This document shows, in pieces, positions 24,591 through 34,384 of a stretch of 58,862 nt of DNA. The stretch lies in contig NZ_VOIQ01000011.1 in assembly GCF_010470675.1 (NCBI RefSeq), forward strand, positions 1 through 58,862, in the 5' to 3' direction. The notes beneath the pieces were generated by a model. It had not been told where the DNA came from. It saw nothing but the letters and a program-made list of their open reading frames with translations, and did not search any database. A program made the position numbers and the translations under genes. Each line of letters opens with the position of its first letter. The stretch's first letter is position 1. Origin of the DNA: Desulfovibrio sp. JC010. GTDB lineage: Bacteria; Desulfobacterota; Desulfovibrionia; Desulfovibrionales; Desulfovibrionaceae.

Positions 24591-27500
24591 ATGCCTAAAC
24601 GCACTGATATCAAGAAAATTATGCTTATCGGCTCCGGGCCGATCGTCATCGGTCAAGCCTGCGAGTTTGACTATTCAGGAACTCAGGCTCTTAAAGCCTT
24701 GAAAGAAGAGGGATACGAGGTCATTCTCGTTAACTCCAACCCTGCAACCATCATGACCGATCCCGTTCTGGCGGATCGAACCTACATTGAACCCATCGAA
24801 CCGGGCACCATTGCCAAAATCATCGAAAAAGAACGACCGGACGCACTGCTGCCTACATTGGGCGGACAGACCGCGCTGAATACAGCCCTTGCCGTAGCTG
24901 AGCAGGGTGTGCTGGAAAAATTCGGTGTGGAGCTGATCGGTGCATCCGTTGATGTTATTGAAAAAGCTGAAAGCCGCGAACTTTTCCGTGCGGCCATGGA
25001 AAAAATCGGCCTCAAGGTTCCCACCAGCCGTATTGCCCGCAACATCGACGATGTTCGCCGCTGCGGTAAGGAAATTGACTTTCCCATCATCATCCGTCCT
25101 GCATTTACTCTTGGCGGAACCGGTGGCGGGGTGGCCTACAATATGGAAGATCTGGAACATATCGCCATGCAGGGGATTTCCGCCAGTCTCCAGAATGAGG
25201 TCATGCTTGAGGAATCCATTCTCGGCTGGAAGGAATACGAACTTGAGGTCATGCGTGACCGCAAGGATAACTGCGTAATTATCTGTTCCATTGAAAACAT
25301 CGACCCCATGGGCGTACATACCGGGGACTCCATTACCGTTGCCCCGGCCCAGACCCTGACCGATGTGGAATACCAGATGCTGCGCGATGCTTCTCTCGCC
25401 ATCATGCGCGAGATCGGCGTTGAAACCGGCGGTTCAAACGTACAGTTTGCCATCAACCCGGAAAACGGCGAGCTGGCCATCATTGAAATGAACCCCCGTG
25501 TTTCCCGTTCTTCCGCACTGGCATCCAAGGCAACCGGATTTCCCATCGCCAAGATCGCGGCCAAGCTGGCTGTCGGTTACACTCTTGATGAGATTCCCAA
25601 CGACATCACCCGCGAGACAATGGCCTCCTTTGAGCCGACTATTGACTACTGCGTAATCAAGATTCCCAGATTTACTTTTGAGAAATTCCCCGGTTCCGAA
25701 GATTACCTGACTACCGCCATGAAGAGTGTCGGTGAAACCATGGCAATCGGCAGAACCTTCAAGGAGTGTCTGCAGAAAGGTCTGCGTTCCCTAGAAGTGG
25801 GCATGCCCGGATTCGGTAAGGTTTTCGAACCCACCGAGATGGACCGTGATGAACTCATCGGCCTGATCCGCAAGCCTAATTCCAGACGCATGTTCTACCT
25901 GCGTGAAGCTTTTCTTGCCGGACTGACCCTTGAGGAAATTTTCGACATCACCAAGGTTGACCCCTGGTACCTGCATCAGTTTGAAGATTTGGTTAATTTT
26001 GAAAAGGAACTCCGCCAGTTCTCTCTTGAAATCGGTCTTTATTCCGGCGACGACCGGATTCCGGCCATGTTCAAGAAAGCCAAGGAATACGGATATTCCG
26101 ATCCGCAGCTGGCTACCATGTGGCGTGAGTCTGAAAAGAATGTCCGTGAATTCAGAAAGAATCTCGGCCTGATTCCGACCTACTATCTGGTTGATACCTG
26201 CGCCGCTGAATTTGAGGCTTACACCCCTTATTTCTACTCCACCTACGAGTCCGGGCAGGAAGCACAGTCCATGCCTGAACGCAAGGTCATGATTCTCGGC
26301 GGCGGTCCCAACAGGATCGGACAGGGCATCGAGTTCGACTACTGCTGCTGTCACTCCGCGTTTGCGCTGGAGGACATGGGCGTGAAATCCATCATGGTCA
26401 ACTCCAACCCCGAAACCGTATCCACTGACTACGATACCTCCGACAGACTCTATTTTGAGCCGCTGACCTACGAAGATGTGCTCAATATCATTGAGTTTGA
26501 AAAGCCTGAAGGCGTTATCGTGCAGTTCGGCGGGCAGACACCGCTTAACCTCGCTATCCCGTTGCTCAAGGCCGGGGTCAAGATTCTGGGAACCTCCCCG
26601 GATGCCATTGACCGCGCTGAAGACAGGGAAAGATTTCAAGCCCTGCTCAAGAAGCTTGATCTTAAACAGCCGCCTAACGGAACAGCCATGTCTCTCGAAG
26701 ATGCCAAAGCCATTGCCGAGCGTCTGGACTATCCGCTGGTGCTGCGTCCTTCCTATGTTCTCGGTGGACGTGGAATGGATATCGTTTACAGCGACGAAGA
26801 ATTTGATTCCTATTTCCGCGAAGCAGCGGTTGTTTCCCCGGAACACCCCATCCTCATCGACAAATTCCTTGAGAATGCTGTTGAAGTTGATGTTGATGCT
26901 CTGGCCGACGGCGAGCAGACTTACGTTGCAGGGGTTATGGAACATATTGAGGAAGCCGGGATTCACTCCGGTGATTCCGCCTGCGTTCTGCCTCCGCACA
27001 CTCTCAGTGATGAGATTGTAAAGGAAATTGAACGTCAGACTGTGGCTCTTGCCGAAGAACTGGAAGTTGTCGGTCTGATGAATATTCAGTTTGCGGTGAA
27101 GGATAATGAGATTTACATCATCGAAGTTAACCCCCGCGCATCCAGAACCGTGCCCTTCGTAAGTAAGGCTACCGGTATCCAGCTGGCTAAAATGGCTACC
27201 AAGGTTATGCTCGGAGAAAAGCTCAAAGACCTTGATCCATGGTCTATGCGTAAAGAAGGGTTCTATTCCGTTAAAGAAGCGGTTTTTCCCTTCAACAGGT
27301 TCCCCAATGTAGACGTTATGCTTGGGCCTGAAATGCGTTCCACCGGTGAAGTAATGGGCATGGACTACACTCCCGGCCTTGCTTTCATGAAAGCTCAGCT
27401 CGGTGCTGGTATCAAGCTGCCCATGGAAGGTACCGTCTTTATCTCTGTAAAGGACAGGGACAAGGAGGCAATCCTGCCCACTGCTAGAAATTTTGAGAGA

Positions 27501-27824
27501 CTCGGATTCAAGATTCTGGCTACCGGAGGAACTGCCGACTATTTGTTTGAGCAAGGGATTGCTACCAAGAAAATACTCAAGGTTAATGAAGGTCGTCCGC
27601 ATGTTGTTGACTACATCAAGAACGGCGATATCGACCTTTTGATCAACACGCCTTCCGGCAAGCAGACTGTTTCAGATTCAAAGGAAATCAGACAGACAAC
27701 CCTGCTTTACGGACTGGCATATACAACCACCGTCGCGGGTGCCCATGCCATGAGTCTGGCAATTGAGGAGCAACGCGGCAAAGGGCTTGATGTGCAGTGC
27801 CTGCAGCACTATCACAACATGTAA
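24591..27824 (+). CDS. carB: Carbamoyl-phosphate synthase large subunit
   Basis: A 1077-residue enzyme making carbamoyl phosphate from ammonia (supplied by CarA), bicarbonate and two ATP, for pyrimidines and arginine. It shows two homologous ATP-grasp halves, opening at [23 protein letters not shown] and [22 protein letters not shown] (about residue 563), and a C-terminal MGS-like allosteric domain (about 935-1077, [14 protein letters not shown]). The start at 24591 (MPKRTDIKK) matches the family, with GGATGG upstream; an ATG at 24582 is in frame but sits on that ribosome site. carA is not in the window. Confidence 0.96.
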   Translation: MPKRTDIKKIMLIGSGPIVIGQACEFDYSGTQALKALKEEGYEVILVNSNPATIMTDPVLADRTYIEPIEPGTIAKIIEKERPDALLPTLGGQTALNTALAVAEQGVLEKFGVELIGASVDVIEKAESRELFRAAMEKIGLKVPTSRIARNIDDVRRCGKEIDFPIIIRPAFTLGGTGGGVAYNMEDLEHIAMQGISASLQNEVMLEESILGWKEYELEVMRDRKDNCVIICSIENIDPMGVHTGDSITVAPAQTLTDVEYQMLRDASLAIMREIGVETGGSNVQFAINPENGELAIIEMNPRVSRSSALASKATGFPIAKIAAKLAVGYTLDEIPNDITRETMASFEPTIDYCVIKIPRFTFEKFPGSEDYLTTAMKSVGETMAIGRTFKECLQKGLRSLEVGMPGFGKVFEPTEMDRDELIGLIRKPNSRRMFYLREAFLAGLTLEEIFDITKVDPWYLHQFEDLVNFEKELRQFSLEIGLYSGDDRIPAMFKKAKEYGYSDPQLATMWRESEKNVREFRKNLGLIPTYYLVDTCAAEFEAYTPYFYSTYESGQEAQSMPERKVMILGGGPNRIGQGIEFDYCCCHSAFALEDMGVKSIMVNSNPETVSTDYDTSDRLYFEPLTYEDVLNIIEFEKPEGVIVQFGGQTPLNLAIPLLKAGVKILGTSPDAIDRAEDRERFQALLKKLDLKQPPNGTAMSLEDAKAIAERLDYPLVLRPSYVLGGRGMDIVYSDEEFDSYFREAAVVSPEHPILIDKFLENAVEVDVDALADGEQTYVAGVMEHIEEAGIHSGDSACVLPPHTLSDEIVKEIERQTVALAEELEVVGLMNIQFAVKDNEIYIIEVNPRASRTVPFVSKATGIQLAKMATKVMLGEKLKDLDPWSMRKEGFYSVKEAVFPFNRFPNVDVMLGPEMRSTGEVMGMDYTPGLAFMKAQLGAGIKLPMEGTVFISVKDRDKEAILPTARNFERLGFKILATGGTADYLFEQGIATKKILKVNEGRPHVVDYIKNGDIDLLINTPSGKQTVSDSKEIRQTTLLYGLAYTTTVAGAHAMSLAIEEQRGKGLDVQCLQHYHNM

Positions 27825-27846
27825 GAAGTTAGTTAATTTGGAAAAC

Positions 27847-27881
27847 GGACCGTGCTTAACACACGGTCCTTTTCCTTTTTT
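27847..27881 (+). terminator. carB terminator
   Basis: GGACCGTG (27847-27854) and CACGGTCC (27862-27869) followed by TTTTCCTTTTTT. Confidence 0.88.
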
Positions 27882-27907
27882 AATAGCAACAATTTAGAGC
27901 TAAGAAC

Positions 27908-27989
27908 GGCGAAGCCCTATTAAAAGGTTTTGGGATTCTTAAACCCTTTTGCAAAAGGGTTTAAGGCTCCCGGCAGGGCCGCCGGAGGC
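27908..27989 (+). repeat. Dispersed repeat copy 5 (before purF)
   Basis: Near-consensus copy: GGCGAAGCC, TTTTGGGATTC, hairpin TTAAACCCTTTTGCAAAAGG, CTCCCGGCAGGGCC, GCCGGAGGC. It ends 6 nt before the purF ATG. GGAGG (27984-27988) is 7 nt from the start codon and is its Shine-Dalgarno. Confidence 0.92.
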
Positions 27990-27995
27990 ATTCAA

Positions 27996-29384
27996 ATGAA
28001 AAAAGAATATTGCGGACTGTTTGGGATTTACGGACATCCTGAAGCGGCCAGAATGACTTATTTCGGCCTTTACGCCATGCAGCATCGCGGACAGGAATCT
28101 GCCGGGATTGTCACTTGGGACGGCACTGCCATCCGTGAACAGAAGGGCATGGGCCTTGTGGCCGATGTTTTTAATGAGCGTCATCTCGGTAAGGAACTGA
28201 AAGGGGATATTGCTGTGGGGCATATCCGCTATTCCACAACAGGTGCTTCCCTGATCAGGAACGCCCAGCCTTTTCTGGTTAAGTTCGGCGACCTGCATCT
28301 GTCCATCGCCCATAACGGCAACTTGGTGAATACCCTTGAGCTGCGCAAGGAGCTTGAGGCACAGGGGTCTATTTTTCAGACCACCATGGATTCCGAGGTA
28401 TTTGTTCACCTCATCGCCAAGAATCTGAACGGCAACACCATTGAAGACGCGATCATGAAAGCCTGCCGCAAGGTTAAGGGTGCTTTCTCCCTGCTGATCA
28501 TGGCAAATGACAAGCTTATTGCAGTTAAAGACCCTAACGGTTTCCGTCCGCTGGCTATCGGCCGGGTGGGCGATAATTACGCTTTTGCTTCTGAAACCTG
28601 CGCATTCGACCTGATCGATGCTGAGGAAATCCGTCCTCTGAATCAGGGGGAAATGGTTGTAGTTGAGGGTGGCAAACTTACCTCCTACACCTATTGTGAA
28701 AGCGCGCCCAAGCGTCAGTGTATTTTTGAACTTATTTATTTTGCCCGTCCGGATTCCACTGTTTTCGGCGAAGTTGTTTACGAACGCCGCAAGAAGATGG
28801 GTGCTGTGCTGGCTCAGGAACATCCGGTTGATGTTGATTTTGTCATGCCGTTTCCTGATTCCGGTAACTACGCAGCAGTTGGTTACTCCCAAGAATCCGG
28901 CCTGCCCCTTGAGCTGGCTATGATCCGTAACCACTACGTGGGCCGTACTTTTATTCAGCCTTCTCAGGATATGCGCGATTTCAGCGTACGGGTTAAGCTT
29001 AACCCGGTTAAATCCATGATCAAAGGCAAGAAGATCATGATTGTGGAAGATTCCATTGTGCGTGGAACCACCACCCGGACCAGAATTAAAAAGCTCCGTG
29101 AACTTGGTGCCCGTGAAATTCACATGCGGGTCAGCTGTCCTCCCATCAGGAACCCATGTTACTACGGCATCGATTTCTCCTCCAAGGGCGAACTCATTGC
29201 CGCCAACAGCACTGAGGAAGAGATTGCACGTTTCTTGGGTCTCGATTCACTGCACTATCTGTCTATTGAGGGCTTGCTCAGTTCAGTGGAAGAAAGGGAT
29301 TCCTACTGCCTCGCTTGCTTTAACGGTGATTATCCCATCCCCCCTTGTGAGGGATACGGGAAAATGTGTCTGGAAAACGATTAA
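27996..29384 (+). CDS. purF: Amidophosphoribosyltransferase
   Basis: A 462-residue enzyme catalysing the first step of purine synthesis (PRPP plus glutamine to phosphoribosylamine). After a 5-residue propeptide (MKKEY) comes the N-terminal nucleophile C6 of the class II glutaminase, then MQHRGQESAG and HNGNLVN. The phosphoribosyltransferase half has the PRPP loop IMIVEDSIVRGTTT. Cysteines near CIFELIYF, CPPIRNPC and CLAC suit the Fe-S form of the enzyme. The ATG at 27996 has GGAGG supplied by the repeat; the open frame to 27930 only translates the repeat. Confidence 0.96.
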   Translation: MKKEYCGLFGIYGHPEAARMTYFGLYAMQHRGQESAGIVTWDGTAIREQKGMGLVADVFNERHLGKELKGDIAVGHIRYSTTGASLIRNAQPFLVKFGDLHLSIAHNGNLVNTLELRKELEAQGSIFQTTMDSEVFVHLIAKNLNGNTIEDAIMKACRKVKGAFSLLIMANDKLIAVKDPNGFRPLAIGRVGDNYAFASETCAFDLIDAEEIRPLNQGEMVVVEGGKLTSYTYCESAPKRQCIFELIYFARPDSTVFGEVVYERRKKMGAVLAQEHPVDVDFVMPFPDSGNYAAVGYSQESGLPLELAMIRNHYVGRTFIQPSQDMRDFSVRVKLNPVKSMIKGKKIMIVEDSIVRGTTTRTRIKKLRELGAREIHMRVSCPPIRNPCYYGIDFSSKGELIAANSTEEEIARFLGLDSLHYLSIEGLLSSVEERDSYCLACFNGDYPIPPCEGYGKMCLEND

Positions 29385-29411
29385 TATCTCTGCCGGGAGT
29401 TTACCATTGTC

Positions 29412-29939
29412 ATGAGCGATCCTTTCGTATGTGCCAGATGCGCCGCCAAGGGGCCGACATGTTGTGAGTTGACTCCGGGGACAGAAGAAGTCATTTTCCC
29501 GATTTCCGAATATGAACGGGAACGCATTATGGAATGCGTTCCCGATTCCGGTGGGTTCGGTTTGCAACTGAATACCCCGGCTTTTATAGAAAATATGCTC
29601 AAGCTCTTTCCCGGTCAGCGCAGAAGAGTGAAAGAGTTGTTTCCTCCGGGGGGAATGCATTATCGGCTTGAAGTTGATTCCGCCGGCAAATGCTTGTTTC
29701 TCGGCAGCGGGGGATGTGTTATCCCCAAGGAAGCCCGGCCATTGTATTGCCGGCTTTTTCCTTTTTGGACCGATGAAAGCGGGCGTATTACGCTGCTTGA
29801 TGTTGAAACCTGCCTTGCGCAGCAGGAAAATAAGACTCCGGGCAAGTTGTTTAAGACACTCGGAGTAACCCAGTCAGAAGTGCGTGATTTGCACAGTAAG
29901 TTACGGATTGCATGGGGCTTTGCCGCTCACGTTGATTAA
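29412..29939 (+). CDS. YkgJ-type cysteine-cluster protein
   Basis: A 175-residue soluble protein with the metal-binding cluster pattern of the YkgJ / zinc-or-iron-chelating family: CARCAAKGPTCCEL near residues 7-20, and CLFLGSGGCVIPKEARPLYCRLFPF (from about 93). Function is unknown for the family; it is thought to bind Zn or Fe. It lies 27 bp after purF and 16 bp before the PBP1A gene, so the three may be cotranscribed. Confidence 0.82.
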   Translation: MSDPFVCARCAAKGPTCCELTPGTEEVIFPISEYERERIMECVPDSGGFGLQLNTPAFIENMLKLFPGQRRRVKELFPPGGMHYRLEVDSAGKCLFLGSGGCVIPKEARPLYCRLFPFWTDESGRITLLDVETCLAQQENKTPGKLFKTLGVTQSEVRDLHSKLRIAWGFAAHVD

Positions 29940-29955
29940 CGGATGAGAATCATAA

Positions 29956-32367
29956 ATGAAAAAAGTATATAAAATCCTACTGATAGTGACGCTTGCCATG
30001 GGAATTCTCGGCGTCGGGTCCATGGCCGGACTTTATTTCTGGGCTGCCAGTGATCTGCCCGGATTTAAGAATATCACCGACTATAATCCTCCTCTGGTGA
30101 CCACTGTTTATTCCCGCAACCACAAGGTTCTCGGATATTTTTACAAGGAGAAGCGTTTTCTGGTCCGCATGGACGAGATGAATCAGTTTTTGCCCAAGGC
30201 TTTTCTGGCTGCGGAGGACGCTTCCTTTTATCAGCATGACGGTGTTGATTTTACTGCAATTTCCCGTGCATTTGTGGCCAACATGAAGAGCGGTGCCAAA
30301 ACTCAGGGCGGCAGTACCATCACCCAGCAGATCATCAAGCGCCTGCTGCTGACCCCGGAGAAAAGTTACAAGCGTAAACTCAAGGAAGCTATCCTTGCTT
30401 TCCGTCTGGAACATTATCTGGAAAAAGATGAAATCCTGACTATTTACCTGAACCAGATTTATCTCGGCGCAGGTGCTTACGGTGTAGAAGCTGCCGCGCG
30501 GACCTATTTCGGCAAGCATGTTGATCAGCTTTCCATTGCTGAATGTGCCTTGCTGGCAGGTCTGCCGCAGGCTCCCAGCCGTTATGATCCCCTGCGTCAC
30601 CCTGAAAGGGCTAAGGCGCGTCAGTTGTACGTGCTCGGCCAGATGTACGAGCACAACTGGATTTCCCGCGATGAGTACAACAAGGCTGTGGAAGAGCAGC
30701 TTGTATACAAAAGTATGGAAGACCCTTCATGGAAGCACGGACCGTATTTTCTTGAAGAAGTACGCCGCTGGCTGATCGATAAATACGGCGAGGAAACTGT
30801 CTACAAGGGCGGTCTGAACGTCTACACCAGTTGCGATATGAAACATCAGGATGCTGCAACCGAGGCTGTTAAGGACGGTCTGGAAGCATCCACCAGACGT
30901 CGTGGATGGCGAGGTCCGCTGCTTGAGCTCAAGCCCGCCGAATATGCCGGGTTCCTTGCATCCGAAATTATCCCCGAACCGGAATTGCGTCCCGGAAAGT
31001 GGGTCAAGGTGCTGGTGACCAAGGTTTCCAAGAAGGAAGCTGCCGTTAAGTTCGGCAAGTACGCCGCGACCATGCCTGTGACCAGCATGAAGTGGTGCCG
31101 CACCCCGGATGTGAAGAAAGCACCTGAAGATGTCCGCCCCAAGAAGGATGCTACTAAGATCCTCAAGAAGGGTGACGTGGTCTGGGCAAGACTCGACAAG
31201 GCATTCTTTAAGGACGGCAGCGAAGTTAATTTCAATCAGGTTGATCCTGATACCGATACCCTCGGCGATGTCAGCTGGGCTGTATCCCTGATGCAGAAAC
31301 CTGTGGTGCAGGGTGCCCTTGTTTCCATGGACCCCAAAACCGGGGATGTGCTGGCCATGGTCGGCGGTTACACCTTTGGCGGAAGTCAGGGAAGCCAGTT
31401 CAACCGCGCTACTCAGGCTAAACGTCAGCCCGGTTCCGCTTTCAAGCCCATCGTATATTCCACTGCCATGGATAACGGCTTCACCCCGGCATCCATCATG
31501 ATGGATGCTCCGTTTGTATATACTGATATGGAAGCCGGGAAGCTCTGGAAGCCCCAGAACTTTGAGGGCGTATTCTACGGCCCGACCCTGCTGCGCACTG
31601 CGCTGGTTAAATCCAGAAACCTCGTGACCATCCGTCTGGCCCGCAAGATGAGCATTGATAAGATCATCCAGCGCGCCAAGGACATGGGCCTTGAAACCGA
31701 ATTTCCCAGAGATCTTTCTGTGGCTCTCGGTTCCGCGTCCGTAACCCTGCTCAATATGGTTGAAGCGTACTCGACCTTCGCACGCGGCGGATCACGGGTT
31801 AAGGCCCGTCTGGTGCTTTCCGTGAATAGTGCCTGGGGCGAATTACTTTATGATTCCAAGCCCGAAATCGTTGATGCCATCAGCCCGCAGACTGCCTATA
31901 TCATGTGCAATCTCATGAAAGAGGTTGTGCAGCACGGAACAGGCTGGCGTGCCAAGGTGCTTCGCCGTCCGGTAGCCGGTAAGACCGGAACCACCAACAA
32001 CGAGCAGGATGCATGGTACATGGGTTACTCCCCCTACCTTGTAACCGGGGTATTTGTGGGCTTTGACCAACTGACCCCCATGGGTAAATGGGAAACCGGT
32101 TCCCGTGCAGCCAGTCCTCTCTGGGTTTCCTACCGCAAGAAAGTGGAGAAGGATTATCCCTACGAGGATTTTCCGCAGCCTGACGGCGTGGTCATGGCTA
32201 AAATTGACGCCGCATCCGGTCTGCTTGCAGGGCCCGGTTCCAGCAAGACCTTCTTCCTGCCTTTCAAGGAAGGCACCCAGCCCACAAGGACCGCATCCGG
32301 TTCCGGTGAGGATGGTGGTGATGGTGGCAGTGGCTCAAGTGAGGATCTGTTTAAGCAGACTTTCTAA
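29956..32367 (+). CDS. mrcA: Penicillin-binding protein 1A
   Basis: An 803-residue bifunctional peptidoglycan synthase anchored by one N-terminal helix (about 7-31). The glycosyltransferase domain (about 60-235) has catalytic E87 in AAEDASFYQHDGVD, then GGSTITQQ and KLKEAILAFRLE. An OB-like insert follows (about 310-440). The transpeptidase domain has SxxK at S494-K497 (PGSAFKP), SRN, and KTGTT (K676). The C-terminus is a short Gly/Ser/Asp tail. It ends 6 nt before a dispersed repeat. Confidence 0.95.
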   Translation: MKKVYKILLIVTLAMGILGVGSMAGLYFWAASDLPGFKNITDYNPPLVTTVYSRNHKVLGYFYKEKRFLVRMDEMNQFLPKAFLAAEDASFYQHDGVDFTAISRAFVANMKSGAKTQGGSTITQQIIKRLLLTPEKSYKRKLKEAILAFRLEHYLEKDEILTIYLNQIYLGAGAYGVEAAARTYFGKHVDQLSIAECALLAGLPQAPSRYDPLRHPERAKARQLYVLGQMYEHNWISRDEYNKAVEEQLVYKSMEDPSWKHGPYFLEEVRRWLIDKYGEETVYKGGLNVYTSCDMKHQDAATEAVKDGLEASTRRRGWRGPLLELKPAEYAGFLASEIIPEPELRPGKWVKVLVTKVSKKEAAVKFGKYAATMPVTSMKWCRTPDVKKAPEDVRPKKDATKILKKGDVVWARLDKAFFKDGSEVNFNQVDPDTDTLGDVSWAVSLMQKPVVQGALVSMDPKTGDVLAMVGGYTFGGSQGSQFNRATQAKRQPGSAFKPIVYSTAMDNGFTPASIMMDAPFVYTDMEAGKLWKPQNFEGVFYGPTLLRTALVKSRNLVTIRLARKMSIDKIIQRAKDMGLETEFPRDLSVALGSASVTLLNMVEAYSTFARGGSRVKARLVLSVNSAWGELLYDSKPEIVDAISPQTAYIMCNLMKEVVQHGTGWRAKVLRRPVAGKTGTTNNEQDAWYMGYSPYLVTGVFVGFDQLTPMGKWETGSRAASPLWVSYRKKVEKDYPYEDFPQPDGVVMAKIDAASGLLAGPGSSKTFFLPFKEGTQPTRTASGSGEDGGDGGSGSSEDLFKQTF

Positions 32368-32373
32368 AGAAAT

Positions 32374-32441
32374 GCCTTCGGCGACCCTGCCGGGGGCCTT
32401 AAACCCTTTTGCAAAAGGGTTTAAGAATCCCAAAACCTTTT
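32374..32441 (-). repeat. Dispersed repeat copy 6 (after PBP1A gene)
   Basis: Begins GCCTTCGGCGACCCTGCCGGGGGCC 6 nt after the stop, then the TTAAACCCTTTTGCAAAAGG hairpin and AATCCCAAAACCTTTT. It is followed directly by a strong terminator. Confidence 0.9.
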
Positions 32442-32447
32442 GTTAAT

Positions 32448-32490
32448 TAAAAAGGCTGCTTCCAATTCAGGAAGCAGCCTTTTAATTTTT
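32448..32490. terminator. Bidirectional terminator between PBP1A gene and pyrE
   Basis: AAAGGCTGCTTCC (32451-32463) and GGAAGCAGCCTTT (32470-32482), with T-rich sequence on both sides. Each converging transcript first passes a dispersed repeat (copies 6 and 7). Confidence 0.88.
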
Positions 32491-32500
32491 GTACGGCTAA

Positions 32501-32578
32501 AACTATTAAAAGTTTTTGAAGAGTCCAGAGAAACTTTTTACAAAAAGTTTCTTTGGCCCTCGGAGAGCCGCCGGAGGC
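32501..32578 (+). repeat. Dispersed repeat copy 7 (variant B, at pyrE stop)
   Basis: AACTATTAAAAGTTTTTGAAGAGTCC-type start, hairpin AGAAACTTTTT / AAAAAGTTTCT, then TTGGCCCTCGGAGA and GCCGCCGGAGGC. The last base is shared with the pyrE stop codon. Confidence 0.9.
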
Positions 32579-33273
32579 TACTCAGGATAAGTAGAAATAC
32601 CACCGTGAGCGGCGGACCACTCAACGGGGTTGTTCAGGAATTTTTCTACTTCTTCAAGAGACTTGTTGTCGAAGTACTTTTCTTTCTTGGCAACGTTGAG
32701 GATATCCCACCAGTTGGCGAGGGAAAGCATTTCGAGTCCTGCTTCGGCCAAAGTGTCCTTTGCCTTGGGGAAGATGCCGTAGTGGAAGAGCACGAAGGTG
32801 TGGGTTACTTCCGCACCGGCTTTGCGCAGAGCCTGAGCAAAGTTGATTTTGCTGCGTCCGTCGGTAGTCAGGTCTTCTACGAGCAGTACTCTTGCACCTT
32901 CTGCGAAATCGCCTTCGATCTGGGCGTCACGGCCGAATCCTTTGGGTTTTTTGCGTACGTACTGCATGGGCAGCATGAGACGGTCGGAGAGCCATGCGGC
33001 AAAAGGGATACCTGCGGTTTCGCCACCGGCTACGCAGTCGATGGACTCAAAGCCGACTTCGCGCAGGATTACGGAAGCACCGAAATCCATGAGGGTCTGG
33101 CGTACGCGGGGGAATGAAATGAGCTTGCGGCAGTCGATGTAAACCGGGCTGGCCCAGCCGGAGGTGAACTTGAAGGGCTCATCTGCACGGAAGTGAACTG
33201 CTTCTACTTCGATGAGCATTTTCGCTGTGATTTCAGCGATGGTTTCTTTGTCGGGAAAGCTGGTGGGTACCAT
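32578..33273 (-). CDS. pyrE: Orotate phosphoribosyltransferase
   Basis: A 231-residue enzyme converting orotate and PRPP to OMP. It has [16 protein letters not shown] (orotate loop), [24 protein letters not shown] (flexible catalytic loop) and the PRPP motif [14 protein letters not shown]. About 20 residues longer than common PyrE at the C-terminus. AAGGAG precedes the ATG. It is the last gene of the leftward cluster, but a terminator hairpin separates it from pyrC. Confidence 0.95.
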   Translation of the reverse strand: MVPTSFPDKETIAEITAKMLIEVEAVHFRADEPFKFTSGWASPVYIDCRKLISFPRVRQTLMDFGASVILREVGFESIDCVAGGETAGIPFAAWLSDRLMLPMQYVRKKPKGFGRDAQIEGDFAEGARVLLVEDLTTDGRSKINFAQALRKAGAEVTHTFVLFHYGIFPKAKDTLAEAGLEMLSLANWWDILNVAKKEKYFDNKSLEEVEKFLNNPVEWSAAHGGISTYPE

Positions 33274-33301
33274 TTTTTCTCCTTGTGTTGTTTTTATCGC
33301 G

Positions 33302-33335
33302 AAAAAAAAGCTGAACCGAAATATAACGGTTCAGC
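33302..33335 (-). terminator. Intercistronic terminator / candidate attenuator between pyrC and pyrE
   Basis: On the minus strand GCTGAACCG (33335-33327 side) pairs with CGGTTCAGC (33318-33310 side), 9 bp, followed by eight U. The stem starts 5 nt after the pyrC stop codon, so a ribosome ending pyrC would cover its first arm. pyrE starts 28 nt further on. Confidence 0.8.
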
Positions 33336-33340
33336 ATCTA

Positions 33341-34384
33341 TCAATCAACCAAATCCCAATAAAGGGGGGTGTCGGGTTTGAATATCTTTACGACATCGCC
33401 TCCGACTTTAATCTGCCAGTCCATTTCAACGGGTTCTTCTCGTTTGGCTAAAGTAATGGTGCTGCCATTGGGAGAAAATCCGTAAAATCTGGCACCGTAT
33501 ATGGAAGTAAACCCTTCGAGTTTTTCAAGGGCATTAAGCTCTTCAAAAATCTGGGTTACATATCCTATTGAAGTGGGGGCATTGAATATGCCTGCCGCAG
33601 CCCCGGCTTTTTCTTTGGCCCGGGCCGGATGGGGGGCGGAATCAGTGCCGAGGAAAAATCTTTCATCACCGGATACAGCAGCCTTACGCACGGCCTCGCG
33701 GTCCTCGAAGCTTTTGGCAACGGGCAGGCAATACATGTATGGATTCATGCCGCCTTTAAAAAGATCGTTGCGGGTCAGCAGCAGATGGTGCGGGGTTATG
33801 GTGGCGACCATGTTCTCGTCCTGCTCAAAAACGTAATCAACCCCGGCTTTACTGGTCAGGTGTTCGAATACGATTTTGAGCTTGGGGAAATCCCTGCGGA
33901 CCGGATCGAGGACCCGTTCGATGAAGACAGCTTCGCGGTCAAATACATCCACTTCCGGGTCGGTGACCTCTCCGTGTACGGAAAGGGGCATGCCGATTTC
34001 CTGCATGGCTTCCAGCACGGGATAGACATTTTTGATGTCGGTAACGCCGCTGTCGGAATTTGTGGTCGCTCCTGCCGGGAAAAGTTTTACAGCATGGAAG
34101 GCTTTGACTGCGTAGGCGGTGTGAATATCGTCCGCTGAGGTGGAATCGGTCAGGTAGCAGGTCATGAGCGGTTCGAAGTGTGATCCTTCGGGACGGACTG
34201 CAATGATGCGTTTGCGGTATTCCTCGGCCATTTCGGCTGTGGTTACCGGGGGCATGAGATTGGGCATGACAATGGCCCGACCGTAAATTTTTGCGCTGGA
34301 AGGAAGCACTGCCGCAAGCATATCTCCATCGCGCAGGTGAAGATGCCAATCATCCGGTCGTATGATGGTTATTTCGTTGTTCAT
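33341..34384 (-). CDS. pyrC: Dihydroorotase (class II)
   Basis: A 347-residue zinc amidohydrolase interconverting N-carbamoyl-L-aspartate and dihydroorotate. It has the metal motif HLHLRDG (H14, H16 region), MPNLMPPVTT, the carbamylated lysine in VKLFPAGATTNSDSG, HGEVTDPEVD, HLTSKAG and LGTDSAPH (catalytic Asp). Length and motifs match the E. coli-type homodimeric enzyme. The start overlaps the upstream hydrolase stop (TAATG), so translation is coupled. Confidence 0.96.
   Translation of the reverse strand: MNNEITIIRPDDWHLHLRDGDMLAAVLPSSAKIYGRAIVMPNLMPPVTTAEMAEEYRKRIIAVRPEGSHFEPLMTCYLTDSTSADDIHTAYAVKAFHAVKLFPAGATTNSDSGVTDIKNVYPVLEAMQEIGMPLSVHGEVTDPEVDVFDREAVFIERVLDPVRRDFPKLKIVFEHLTSKAGVDYVFEQDENMVATITPHHLLLTRNDLFKGGMNPYMYCLPVAKSFEDREAVRKAAVSGDERFFLGTDSAPHPARAKEKAGAAAGIFNAPTSIGYVTQIFEELNALEKLEGFTSIYGARFYGFSPNGSTITLAKREEPVEMDWQIKVGGDVVKIFKPDTPLYWDLVD

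Noticed and set aside
25791-27602. Long minus-strand open frame (603 codons)
   Set aside because: It lies wholly inside carB, which has full-length family motifs; long shadow frames are common opposite codon-biased genes.
27930-27995. N-terminal extension MGFLNPFAKGFK... of purF
   Set aside because: The same peptide would precede the M18 and SelB proteins; it is the repeat, and PurF needs its Cys close to the N-terminus.
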